The translations under genes were made by a program, and so were the position numbers. From assembly GCA_021785795.1 (NCBI GenBank), contig JAJYEK010000042.1, positions 1-28,215 on the forward strand: a stretch of 28,215 nt of DNA, given 5' to 3'. A model generated the notes under the pieces. It was given only the letters and a program-made list of their open reading frames with translations. It did no database searches and was not told where the DNA came from. Positions 1-5,566 of this stretch are shown here, piece after piece. The first letter of the stretch is position 1. Every line of letters begins with the position of its first letter. This DNA comes from Pseudomonadota bacterium (lineage in GTDB: Bacteria > Pseudomonadota > Gammaproteobacteria > Acidiferrobacterales > UBA6901).

Positions 1-25
1 TGTTTGAAAGCTAAAAAAGAGACTG

Positions 26-97
26 CTGTCCCGCTCACGGGACAGCTCCGCAGCCGCGCTCACGCGGCAAGGCCTGCCCGGCATCCGCCGGGCAGGC
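26..97. repeat. Triple-hairpin cluster, copy A
   Basis: Three perfect hairpins stand in tandem: an 8-bp stem at 26-33/38-45, a 6-bp stem at 53-58/63-68 and an 11-bp stem at 72-82/87-97. The first two share the loop CTCA; the third has the loop ATCC. The block recurs at 25685-25755, almost identical except in the third stem, where CCCGGC/GCCGGG here is CCAGGC/GCCTGG there, a paired change that keeps pairing. Upstream A-rich sequence is also loosely shared. This is seen directly. The role is unknown; structure conserved as RNA or single-stranded DNA is the simplest reading. Confidence 0.8.
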
Positions 98-122
98 GAC
101 GGCTTATGCGGTGGTCCCATAA

Positions 123-150
123 GCAAAGCCCGCCGAAAGGCGGGCTTTGC
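123..150 (+). terminator. GAAA-capped hairpin, possible intrinsic terminator
   Basis: GCAAAGCCCGCC (123-134) pairs perfectly with GGCGGGCTTTGC (139-150) around a GAAA tetraloop and is followed by TTT. The shape suits a rho-independent terminator in either direction, although the T tract is short. A related 9-bp version lies at 2086-2107, again just upstream of the conserved pseudoknot, so it may be part of a larger structured element rather than a simple terminator. Confidence 0.5.
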
Positions 151-155
151 TTTCC

Positions 156-190
156 CCAGGTTGATCGGCAGCGCCCTTCTGGGTAAGGGC
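156..190 (+). ncRNA. Predicted H-type pseudoknot, copy 1
   Basis: CCAGG (156-160) can pair with TCTGG (178-182), and GCCCT (173-177) can pair with AGGGC (186-190), giving interleaved stems typical of an H-type pseudoknot. The same arrangement occurs at 2114-2148, where the G-U wobble closing stem 1 here becomes a G-C pair. The loop TGATCGGCAGC is identical in both copies. The wobble favours a plus-strand RNA. This is structural inference from two copies. Confidence 0.45.
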
Positions 191-277
191 TTCACTCAAC
201 AAACTTGTATGGGTTTGTTTCTGCCTGATTAACTTTCAAATATATCACGGAAGTGACGAGGCGAAAACGTAGGAAAA

Positions 278-736
278 GGACCGGCCGCGCGCGGCCGGAG
301 ATTTGATTTGCTCCCGTCCCGCCCTGCTGCGGAATGTGTGACCTTGACTAGCTTGGATACGGGGCAGGGCGCTTGCGCGCCGGTAGCTCAGATGGATAGA
401 GCACTCTTCTCACTCAGGGGCGGTCACGGGTTCGAGTCCCGTCCGGCGCGTTCCTTGTCGCTACCGGCATCAACGATTGTGGCCCCGTAACCAAGCTAGT
501 CAAGGCAGACCCGCTACGCGGGCACACATGGATTGATTGATCCCGCCCACGGGATCAAAGGCCTGCCAACCCGCCGTTACCCACATACCCCACCGCCTTG
601 TGGACGGCTCCCGCCGCGCGGGACCAGCCGGGCCACGCCCCGGCTTGCCGACCACAACCCAGACGGCCGCCGGGGGTCCGGTTGGACCCCACTTTGTTGT
701 CTGGGCTTCGGGCCGTGGAATATGTGGATAACGGCT
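278..736 (+). ncRNA. Large structured element with embedded tRNA, copy 1
   Basis: This ~459-nt element recurs at 2234-2690. In order it holds the palindrome CCGGCCGCGCGCGGCCGG (281-298); the left arm of a long stem (342-365); an 11-nt spacer; a tRNA (377-450); a 31-nt linker identical in both copies (451-481); the right arm (482-505); hairpins at 510-522 and 537-558; and a domain closed by CCACATA/TATGTGG (581-587/721-727). Inside that domain are a three-way junction (598-603/652-657 and 605-608/647-650 enclosing 609-623 and 626-645) and a helix 658-664/699-705 capped by 673-679/684-690. The long stem has 23 of 24 pairs. Compared with copy 2, five pairs change on both sides. No protein-coding frame explains the conservation. 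An RNA, or single-stranded DNA acting during transfer, is inferred. Confidence 0.7.
377..450 (+). tRNA. tRNA-like gene, anticodon CAC
   Basis: The 74-nt sequence folds as a canonical class I tRNA. The acceptor stem GCGCCGG/CCGGCGC is perfect, followed by D arm GCTC/GAGC, anticodon stem CTCTT/AGGGG with two G-U pairs, loop CTCACTC, a 5-nt variable region, T arm ACGGG/CCCGT with loop TTCGAGT, and discriminator G. CCA is not encoded. The anticodon at 411-413 is CAC, which reads GUG (Val). Position 37 is U, which is unusual. The D-loop AGATGGATA and general body resemble tRNA-Arg more than tRNA-Val, so identity is uncertain. It sits inside the long stem of the surrounding element, which may be processed to release it. 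Confidence 0.8.
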
Positions 737-1053
737 ATATCGGTTGTACATTAGCGTTATAACCACTTTTATCGCTGTTCTGCTAATGGCAGGTTTAGTG
801 TACGCGCCGAAAAACTAACACCACTCGGTAAACATCGTGGCGGCGCTCTCAGGCATCAACCGACACGTTAATTATTACACCTACGCCTTTTAACATCACC
901 TTAGCTCCAACCTTTTATTGTTTTCCAATAAACCGGGTCATCTTATTGATTCGCGTGGAACATTTAATAAAAACAATCAGCTAAACGCTTGACAGATTCC
1001 GCGGAATCCGTAATAATAAACCACATGGAGGGCAGGCAATAGGGCAAGTCCCC
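737..1053 (+). promoter_or_regulatory. ardC upstream region with promoter and operator-like palindrome
   Basis: This AT-rich stretch has no convincing gene. At its right end a near-consensus sigma70 promoter is visible: TTGACA at 989-994, a 16-nt spacer and TAATAA at 1011-1016. The spacer contains the perfect palindrome GATTCCGCGGAATC (995-1008), exactly where a repressor would occlude RNA polymerase. A small hairpin TTTATTG/CAATAAA lies at 914-932. The promoter faces ardC. The regulator is unknown; the HTH protein at 2674-2958 or an RHH protein are candidates by proximity only. Confidence 0.7.
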
Positions 1054-1074
1054 ATGATTCAAGGAGCCGACCAG

Positions 1075-1953
1075 ATGAAAGACTTACACGAAGAAATCAC
1101 CGCCCAGATTTTGACCGCCATCGAAGGCGGCCGCGAGAGCTTGGACGCCCTCTGGGATAACAGCTTGCGCCTTGGCATCCCGTACAATTACAGCACCGGC
1201 AAGGCCTATGCAGGCATTAACATTTTGACGCTCTGGAATACCGCCGCCCGTAAGGGTTACGAGGTCAACGCATGGATGACCTATAAGCAGGCGCAGGAGC
1301 AAGGCGGACAGGTCCGCAAGGGCGAGAAATCCACGCTGGGCATGTTTTATAAGCCCATCGAGGACAAGAACCAGGAGACCGAGAGCGACGAAGAAAAGGG
1401 CACCCGCTGCCGGATGGTGGCGAAAGCCTTTTATCTGTTCAACGTGGCCCAGATTGACGGACTGGAGGGGTTGCCGGAACCCAAAGCGCCGACCTTCTCA
1501 CCCATTGCCGACGCAGAGGCGATCATCACCGCCAGCGGGGCAGAGGTTCGGCACGGTGGCACTCGTGCCTTTTACAGCCCGGCCATGGATTTTGTGCAGA
1601 TGCCGAGCCTTGACCGCTTCCAGAGCGCAGAAAACTACTATGCAACGATATTGCACGAGCTGACCCATTGGACCGGCCACAAAAACCGCCTGGCCCGCGA
1701 ATATGGGAAGCGCTTTGGAGACCGCGCCTATGCGTTCGAGGAACTGATCGCCGAGCTAGGCACCGCCTTTTTATGCGCCAGCCTTGGCCTGGTAGGGGCG
1801 ACGCTGGAGGCACACGCGGACTATATCGCCGACTGGCTCAAGATTCTGGAGAACGATAAGCGCGCCGTGATGACTGCTGCATCACAGGCCGAGCGCGCAG
1901 CCGAATACCTGGCCCAGATGCTAGAGGCGAGCGCGGCGCAGAAAGCTGGATAA
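1075..1953 (+). CDS. ardC: ArdC-like anti-restriction protein
   Basis: The 292-aa protein has the two-part layout of plasmid ArdC proteins. An N-terminal ssDNA-binding domain (about residues 1-125, with the WNTAARKGY and QVRKGEKST region) is followed by a zincin-like metallopeptidase domain with HELTH at residues 194-198 and a probable third zinc ligand E227 in the ELIAELGTAF stretch. Family members protect incoming single-stranded plasmid DNA from host restriction. The start at 1075 is preferred over an in-frame ATG at 1054 because AAGGAG lies 8 nt upstream of it. It is monocistronic, has its own promoter and is flanked by the two tRNA-bearing elements. Its place next to the probable oriT fits an early-entry gene. 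Family assignment is firm; the anti-restriction activity is inferred from the family. Confidence 0.9.
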   Translation: MKDLHEEITAQILTAIEGGRESLDALWDNSLRLGIPYNYSTGKAYAGINILTLWNTAARKGYEVNAWMTYKQAQEQGGQVRKGEKSTLGMFYKPIEDKNQETESDEEKGTRCRMVAKAFYLFNVAQIDGLEGLPEPKAPTFSPIADAEAIITASGAEVRHGGTRAFYSPAMDFVQMPSLDRFQSAENYYATILHELTHWTGHKNRLAREYGKRFGDRAYAFEELIAELGTAFLCASLGLVGATLEAHADYIADWLKILENDKRAVMTAASQAERAAEYLAQMLEASAAQKAG

Positions 1954-1966
1954 AAGGGAGGAACCC

Positions 1967-1984
1967 GGCGGCCGAAAGGCCGCC
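1967..1984 (+). terminator. GAAA-capped hairpin after ardC
   Basis: GGCGGCC (1967-1973) and GGCCGCC (1978-1984) pair perfectly around GAAA, 14 nt after the ardC stop. No T tract follows, so it is either a weak terminator or a 3'-end stabilising hairpin. Confidence 0.45.
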
Positions 1985-2033
1985 GCCGCTGATATTGAGG
2001 ACAGCGGCAGAAGGCAGGAAAGCGCGTAAAGGA

Positions 2034-2080
2034 CCGGCCGCGCGCGGCCGGGGACTGGATTGATTCCCGCATAGCGGGAA
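2034..2080. repeat. Isolated head of the structured element: palindrome and hairpin
   Basis: The 18-nt palindrome CCGGCCGCGCGCGGCCGG with its preceding AAAGGA appears here a third time (also 281-298 and 2237-2254) but without the tRNA part. It is followed by the hairpin TTCCCGC-ATA-GCGGGAA (2064-2080). This looks like a partial or rearranged copy of the element head. Confidence 0.7.
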
Positions 2081-2085
2081 AAGCG

Positions 2086-2148
2086 AAGCCCGCCAGAAGG
2101 CGGGCTTGCAGTCCCAGGCTGATCGGCAGCGCCCTCCTGGATAAGGGC
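2086..2148 (+). ncRNA. Hairpin plus predicted pseudoknot, copy 2
   Basis: The hairpin AAGCCCGCC/GGCGGGCTT (2086-2094/2099-2107) is followed by interleaved stems CCAGG/CCTGG (2114-2118/2136-2140) and GCCCT/AGGGC (2131-2135/2144-2148). The arrangement matches 123-190 with a wobble-to-Watson-Crick change. It lies about 85 nt upstream of the second tRNA-bearing element, the same relative position as copy 1. Confidence 0.5.
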
Positions 2149-2233
2149 TTCAGAAGGCCGATTAGTAAATCGGCCACTGCCTCATTAATGACAATTATAA
2201 CTCAGGTTAGCGAACGTGCAAACGCGCCTCAAA

Positions 2234-2690
2234 GGACCGGCCGCGCGCGGCCGGGGATTGAATCTGCTCCCGTCCCACCCTGCTGCGGAATGTGTGACCT
2301 TGACGGGCTGGGAGACAGGGCAGGGAACTTACGCGCCGGTAGCTCAGACGGATAGAGCACCCTCATCAGAAGGGGGAGGCCACGGGTTCGAGTCCCGTCC
2401 GGCGCGTTCCTTGTCGCTACCGGCATCAACGATTGTGGCCCTGTCTCCCAGCCCGTCAAGGCAGACCCGCTACGCGGGCACACATGATTGATTGATCCCG
2501 CCCACGGGATCAAAAGCCCGGCAACCCGCCGTTACCCACATACTCCACCGCCTTGTGGACGGCTCCCGCTACGCGGGACCAGCCGGGCCACGCCCCGGCT
2601 TGCCGACCACAACCCAGACGGCCGCCGGGGGTCCGGTTGGACCCCCTTTGTTGTCTGGGCTTCGGGCCGTGGATTATGTGGATAACGGCT
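2234..2690 (+). ncRNA. Large structured element with embedded tRNA, copy 2
   Basis: This ~457-nt direct repeat of 278-736 has the same order: palindrome (2237-2254), left stem arm (2298-2321), 11-nt spacer, tRNA (2333-2406), identical 31-nt linker (2407-2437) and right arm (2438-2461). The downstream hairpins and the three-way-junction domain ending in TATGTGG follow. The 24-bp stem is perfect here. Against copy 1, stem positions 8, 9, 13, 17 and 20 differ, each with a matching change on the other strand, while flanking single-stranded parts are almost unchanged. Its end overlaps the 3' end of the leftward gene at 2674-2958. Confidence 0.7.
2333..2406 (+). tRNA. tRNA-like gene, anticodon CAG
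   Basis: The 74-nt class I cloverleaf has the same acceptor, D, T and discriminator sequences as the copy at 377-450. It differs in the anticodon arm: stem CCCTC/GGGGG, loop ATCAGAA, anticodon CAG at 2367-2369, which reads CUG (Leu). U33, A37 and A38 are normal. A leucine anticodon on a short-variable-arm body with discriminator G is odd, because bacterial tRNA-Leu is class II with a long variable arm and A73. Charging identity cannot be read from sequence. CCA is not encoded. Confidence 0.8.
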
Positions 2691-2958
2691 CTGACTGTGG
2701 AAACGGAGCTTTCTTGCGCTGGCGACGGGTCCGTGGTTTCAAGACACTACCGACTACGGCAGGAGATGTTTTTATCCCGGCTTCACTGATCACCTTGGCG
2801 ATGGCAGCAATGGACCAACCGCGCTTGTGCAAATCCACAATGTGATCTCGCATGGCCTCGACCGCTTCCCGTTGTGTTGCGTAGGACTTCACCGGCGGCT
2901 GTTCCTTGGCCCGCTCCAGCGCCTCGATTGCTGCATTCACCTGTTCCTGCTCTATCAT
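2674..2958 (-). CDS. Small HTH DNA-binding protein next to oriT
   Basis: The 94-aa protein is helical, with a recognisable helix-turn-helix-like segment (about residues 40-68: GWSIAAIAKVISEAGIKTS followed by AVVGSVLK) and a basic tail RTRRQRKK. The start at 2958 is chosen because AGGGG lies about 8 nt upstream; the longer frame to 3057 runs into the likely oriT. It is divergent from the RHH gene at 3279, so it could be an accessory relaxosome protein or a regulator of the leading region. Its 3' end overlaps the end of the second tRNA-bearing element. Function is inferred from position and the HTH only. Confidence 0.65.
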   Translation of the reverse strand: MIEQEQVNAAIEALERAKEQPPVKSYATQREAVEAMRDHIVDLHKRGWSIAAIAKVISEAGIKTSPAVVGSVLKPRTRRQRKKAPFPQSEPLST

Positions 2959-3278
2959 CCCATGATCCCCTGACTTGCGAGTGGTTCCAGCCGGAACTAT
3001 AGTGCCAGTATCGCAGGCAGGCAAACAGGACAGACCATCGTGCCCATCATCGAACATCGGGGACAGCGGGGGACCACAGCAAAAAGCCTCACACCTGTTG
3101 CACCTATGGTGCCGGACCGATTTTCCAACCCCTTCTATCCCATCAATTTTTCAAAACAGCATGGCAGCCACATAGCATCTTTGAGCATCTTTGGCGTAGC
3201 ATCTTATTGATTTTATAAGTAGCATCTTTTAGCATCATGGCATCAAGATTTGACAGCCAGATGGCAGCCGGAGGTTTT
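2959..3278. other. Probable oriT and RHH-binding region
   Basis: This gene-free gap lies between a divergent HTH gene and the RHH-relaxase operon, the usual oriT place in R388-like systems. It holds a hairpin GTTCC-AGCC-GGAAC (2984-2997) directly followed by TATAGTGCC, and a second inverted repeat GCACC-TAT-GGTGC (3100-3112). Five AGCATC repeats start at 3174, 3184, 3198, 3221 and 3231, two of the intervals being 10 bp. The repeats are likely RHH-protein sites that also regulate the operon. No clear match to a known MOBF nic sequence was recognised, so the nic position is undetermined. Confidence 0.55.
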
Positions 3279-3530
3279 ATGGTCAAACGCATCACTGTTC
3301 GCATGGAAGAAGGCGTTTTCATGATTGTTGAGGCCAATGCCAAGAAGAATCATCAAACGGTTGTGGACTGGATCAGGGCGGCCATTGATGAACAGATTAA
3401 GCGGACGGTCAACGACCGCATTCTTGATCGACTTGATGAACGGGTGTACCGCATCGACAAAGGCGTTTCAGAACTCAAGAGTATGCTGGAGAAAGTGCAG
3501 GCTGGCATAGATGATCTGGAGCCAGTCTGA
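3279..3530 (+). CDS. Ribbon-helix-helix relaxosome protein, TrwA-like
   Basis: The 83-aa protein starts with a beta-strand-like KRITVRM followed by two helices (about residues 10-40), the layout of an RHH DNA-binding domain. A predicted coiled C-terminal half follows (DRLDERVYRIDKGVSELKSMLEKVQ). R388 TrwA has this composition, binds oriT, stimulates the relaxase and represses its own operon. GGAGG at 3270-3274 supports the ATG at 3279 over upstream in-frame ATGs at 3237 and 3261. Its TGA overlaps the ATG of the coupling protein gene (TGATG). The AGCATC repeats directly upstream are the natural candidates for its binding sites. Confidence 0.75.
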   Translation: MVKRITVRMEEGVFMIVEANAKKNHQTVVDWIRAAIDEQIKRTVNDRILDRLDERVYRIDKGVSELKSMLEKVQAGIDDLEPV

Positions 3531-5566
3531 TGAGCAGCATATTACGCAAACGGGACAACCCAACCTATCATCGGCCACCAGTTCGCATTCTGGAGGCGCT
3601 GGTAGCCTTCATCGTAGGCGGTTTAGTCATCACCGGGATCGTCTTTGTCTTGACGTGGGGAATGCCGCCAGCCCTGCATTACGGTATCAAACAGTTTCCC
3701 GCCATGAATGCCTTTGTGGCCTATGTGGCGTCATGGTTCGGGTGGCGACTGGTTGCTGATAACGGCATGTCATGGCAGACGTTGGCCGCGACTTATCCGG
3801 CATGGACCGCTGGCTTCAGCGACCATGTGCTCTGGAGTTTGGTAGCTGGAACCACGGCTGGTAGCGTTGCGGCCTATGGTGCTGGCAGGCCGCTCCCTTA
3901 TGAGCGTCATATCCGTGGCCGCCAGCTCGTTGAGCGGCACAAGGCACACCGCAGCGCAACGCAATCCGAGCGCGCGGCGGTGCGTAGAACCGGACAAGGC
4001 ATCCGCATCCATCCAGACATAACGATCTCCATGGAGCGAGAAACGAATCACTTTGCTATCGTCGGTAGTCCTGGTGGTGGCAAGACCACTGTGATCATGC
4101 CGATGGTTGTACAGGCCGTTGAGCGTAACGATAAGGTCATCCTGTTCGACAACAAAGCGTACTTTACAGAGCGGCTTCCACAGCGGTTCATTCTTATTGC
4201 GCCGTGGGATTCGCGCAGCGTTCAGTGGGCAGTGTACAAGGACTGTATCAGCGGAGCGGATGCGCGTGAGCTGGCTGCCAGACTGATTCTGGAATCCCAT
4301 GATCCCATGTGGTCAAATGCCGCCAGGCTGGTACTTACGGGCCTAATTGTGCATTTACAGCAGCAGGGAAAACCCTGGGGATGGAGGGATCTTTCTGTCT
4401 TGCTGAATCTTCCCATTGAAGGTTTACAGGAGATCATCGAGACCGCCTACCCGGAGGCGTGGCGGAGCGTAGAGATTGCCAGCCGGACCACCCAGAGCAT
4501 TCTCATTACGCTGGCATCCTACATGGCACAGATACACGACATGGCGCGGGTCTGGGGCAATGCGGAGGACGGATTCAGCATTACCGATTGGCTGCGTGAT
4601 GATTATGAGGGTACGCGCGTTATCGTCATGCAGGGCAACCAGAAGTTCAAGGAAATGCAGAACAGCATCGTCAACGGGATGTTGTCGATGGCTGGAGCGC
4701 ACATCAACAGCCCGGCCATGAACGACTCCACACAGCGGCGGATATGGCTCTTCCTTGATGAGGCTCCACAGCTCAAAAAGGCCGACTGGATCCCAGATAT
4801 TGTGGCGGTAGGCCGCTCCAAAGGGGTGCGCGTTGTGCTGGGTATCCAGGACATTGCCCAGTTGCGCGACATTTATGGGCGCGACCAGGCGGAATCCTGG
4901 ACCTCGATGATCGGCACGTACATCTTCACGAAGATTGGCGGCAACGATACGGCGCGATGGATCAGCGAGACGATTGGTGTGCGCGAAGTTGAGCGTTTCG
5001 AGCGGTCCACCAGCACGTCATCGGTGTACGGCGGCGGCAACGGCAATCAGCAAAGTACGCATTCCTATCGCCGTGTCGAGGACCGTGTGGTCAAGCCGGA
5101 TGAGTTGACCACGTTGTTAGGCCCGGTCAAAAACGGTGTGCGCGGTTTGCTGCATCTTGGCGACAAGTACGAGTATCTGTTGGTCTGGCCGTATGTCCAC
5201 GATAAATACCCAGTAGGCCGCAAGGCGTGGGAGCCGTCCGCATGGGTGAGCCAGCCGCCACCGAGAGCCGAAAAACTCCATGAGGATGGGATGGATGCAA
5301 TAGATGAGGGGATTGCTATAACACCCCCAAAACCAGTAAAAAGCGCCAAGACGCAGGCGACTACAGAGAAGCCAGAGAAGCGGCCACGTACCAAAAAAGC
5401 CGAGCAGATAGACGCACAGGAGCAGTCAGCCCCCGTCCGCAAGAAAGTCCAGAGCAAGCGCGCAAAAACAAAACAGGCGGAACCGGACGATATGCCGCCA
5501 GCGCCGCCCCTTGATGCTTATGACGACGCAATAAATCCTGCGTCGGATACAGAACCGAGCGCCTGA
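3530..5566 (+). CDS. trwB: Type IV coupling protein, TrwB/TraD family
   Basis: The 678-aa inner-membrane ATPase has two N-terminal membrane segments (about 19-40 and 103-120), Walker A GSPGGGKTT at 179-187 and Walker B in IWLFLDEAP around 405-413, all typical of VirD4/TrwB proteins. These recruit the relaxosome and pump DNA through the type IV secretion channel. The last ~90 residues are a Lys/Pro-rich, probably disordered tail ending in EPDDMPPAPPLDAYD (651-665), a motif also found at the relaxase C-terminus. It is coupled at both ends: its start overlaps the RHH stop and its stop overlaps the relaxase start. Confidence 0.93.
   Translation: MSSILRKRDNPTYHRPPVRILEALVAFIVGGLVITGIVFVLTWGMPPALHYGIKQFPAMNAFVAYVASWFGWRLVADNGMSWQTLAATYPAWTAGFSDHVLWSLVAGTTAGSVAAYGAGRPLPYERHIRGRQLVERHKAHRSATQSERAAVRRTGQGIRIHPDITISMERETNHFAIVGSPGGGKTTVIMPMVVQAVERNDKVILFDNKAYFTERLPQRFILIAPWDSRSVQWAVYKDCISGADARELAARLILESHDPMWSNAARLVLTGLIVHLQQQGKPWGWRDLSVLLNLPIEGLQEIIETAYPEAWRSVEIASRTTQSILITLASYMAQIHDMARVWGNAEDGFSITDWLRDDYEGTRVIVMQGNQKFKEMQNSIVNGMLSMAGAHINSPAMNDSTQRRIWLFLDEAPQLKKADWIPDIVAVGRSKGVRVVLGIQDIAQLRDIYGRDQAESWTSMIGTYIFTKIGGNDTARWISETIGVREVERFERSTSTSSVYGGGNGNQQSTHSYRRVEDRVVKPDELTTLLGPVKNGVRGLLHLGDKYEYLLVWPYVHDKYPVGRKAWEPSAWVSQPPPRAEKLHEDGMDAIDEGIAITPPKPVKSAKTQATTEKPEKRPRTKKAEQIDAQEQSAPVRKKVQSKRAKTKQAEPDDMPPAPPLDAYDDAINPASDTEPSA

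Noticed and set aside
308..490. ORFs crossing the tRNA elements on both strands
   Set aside because: They run through the tRNA and the covarying stem, and substitutions fit pairing rather than codons.
342..505. Integron attC site explanation for the covarying stem
   Set aside because: attC-like varying palindromes are possible in principle, but no integrase, R/L-box core sites or cassette array is visible, and the tRNA and long linker are conserved.
278..736. Group I or group II intron in a tRNA gene
   Set aside because: The tRNA is uninterrupted and no intron core or reverse transcriptase is seen.
744..818. 24-codon hydrophobic frame (TTG start) resembling a small toxin peptide
   Set aside because: No ribosome site, rare start codon and no paired antisense promoter found; likely chance.
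3174..3236. AGCATC repeats as replication iterons
   Set aside because: Spacing is irregular and they directly precede the RHH gene; binding sites of that protein are more likely.
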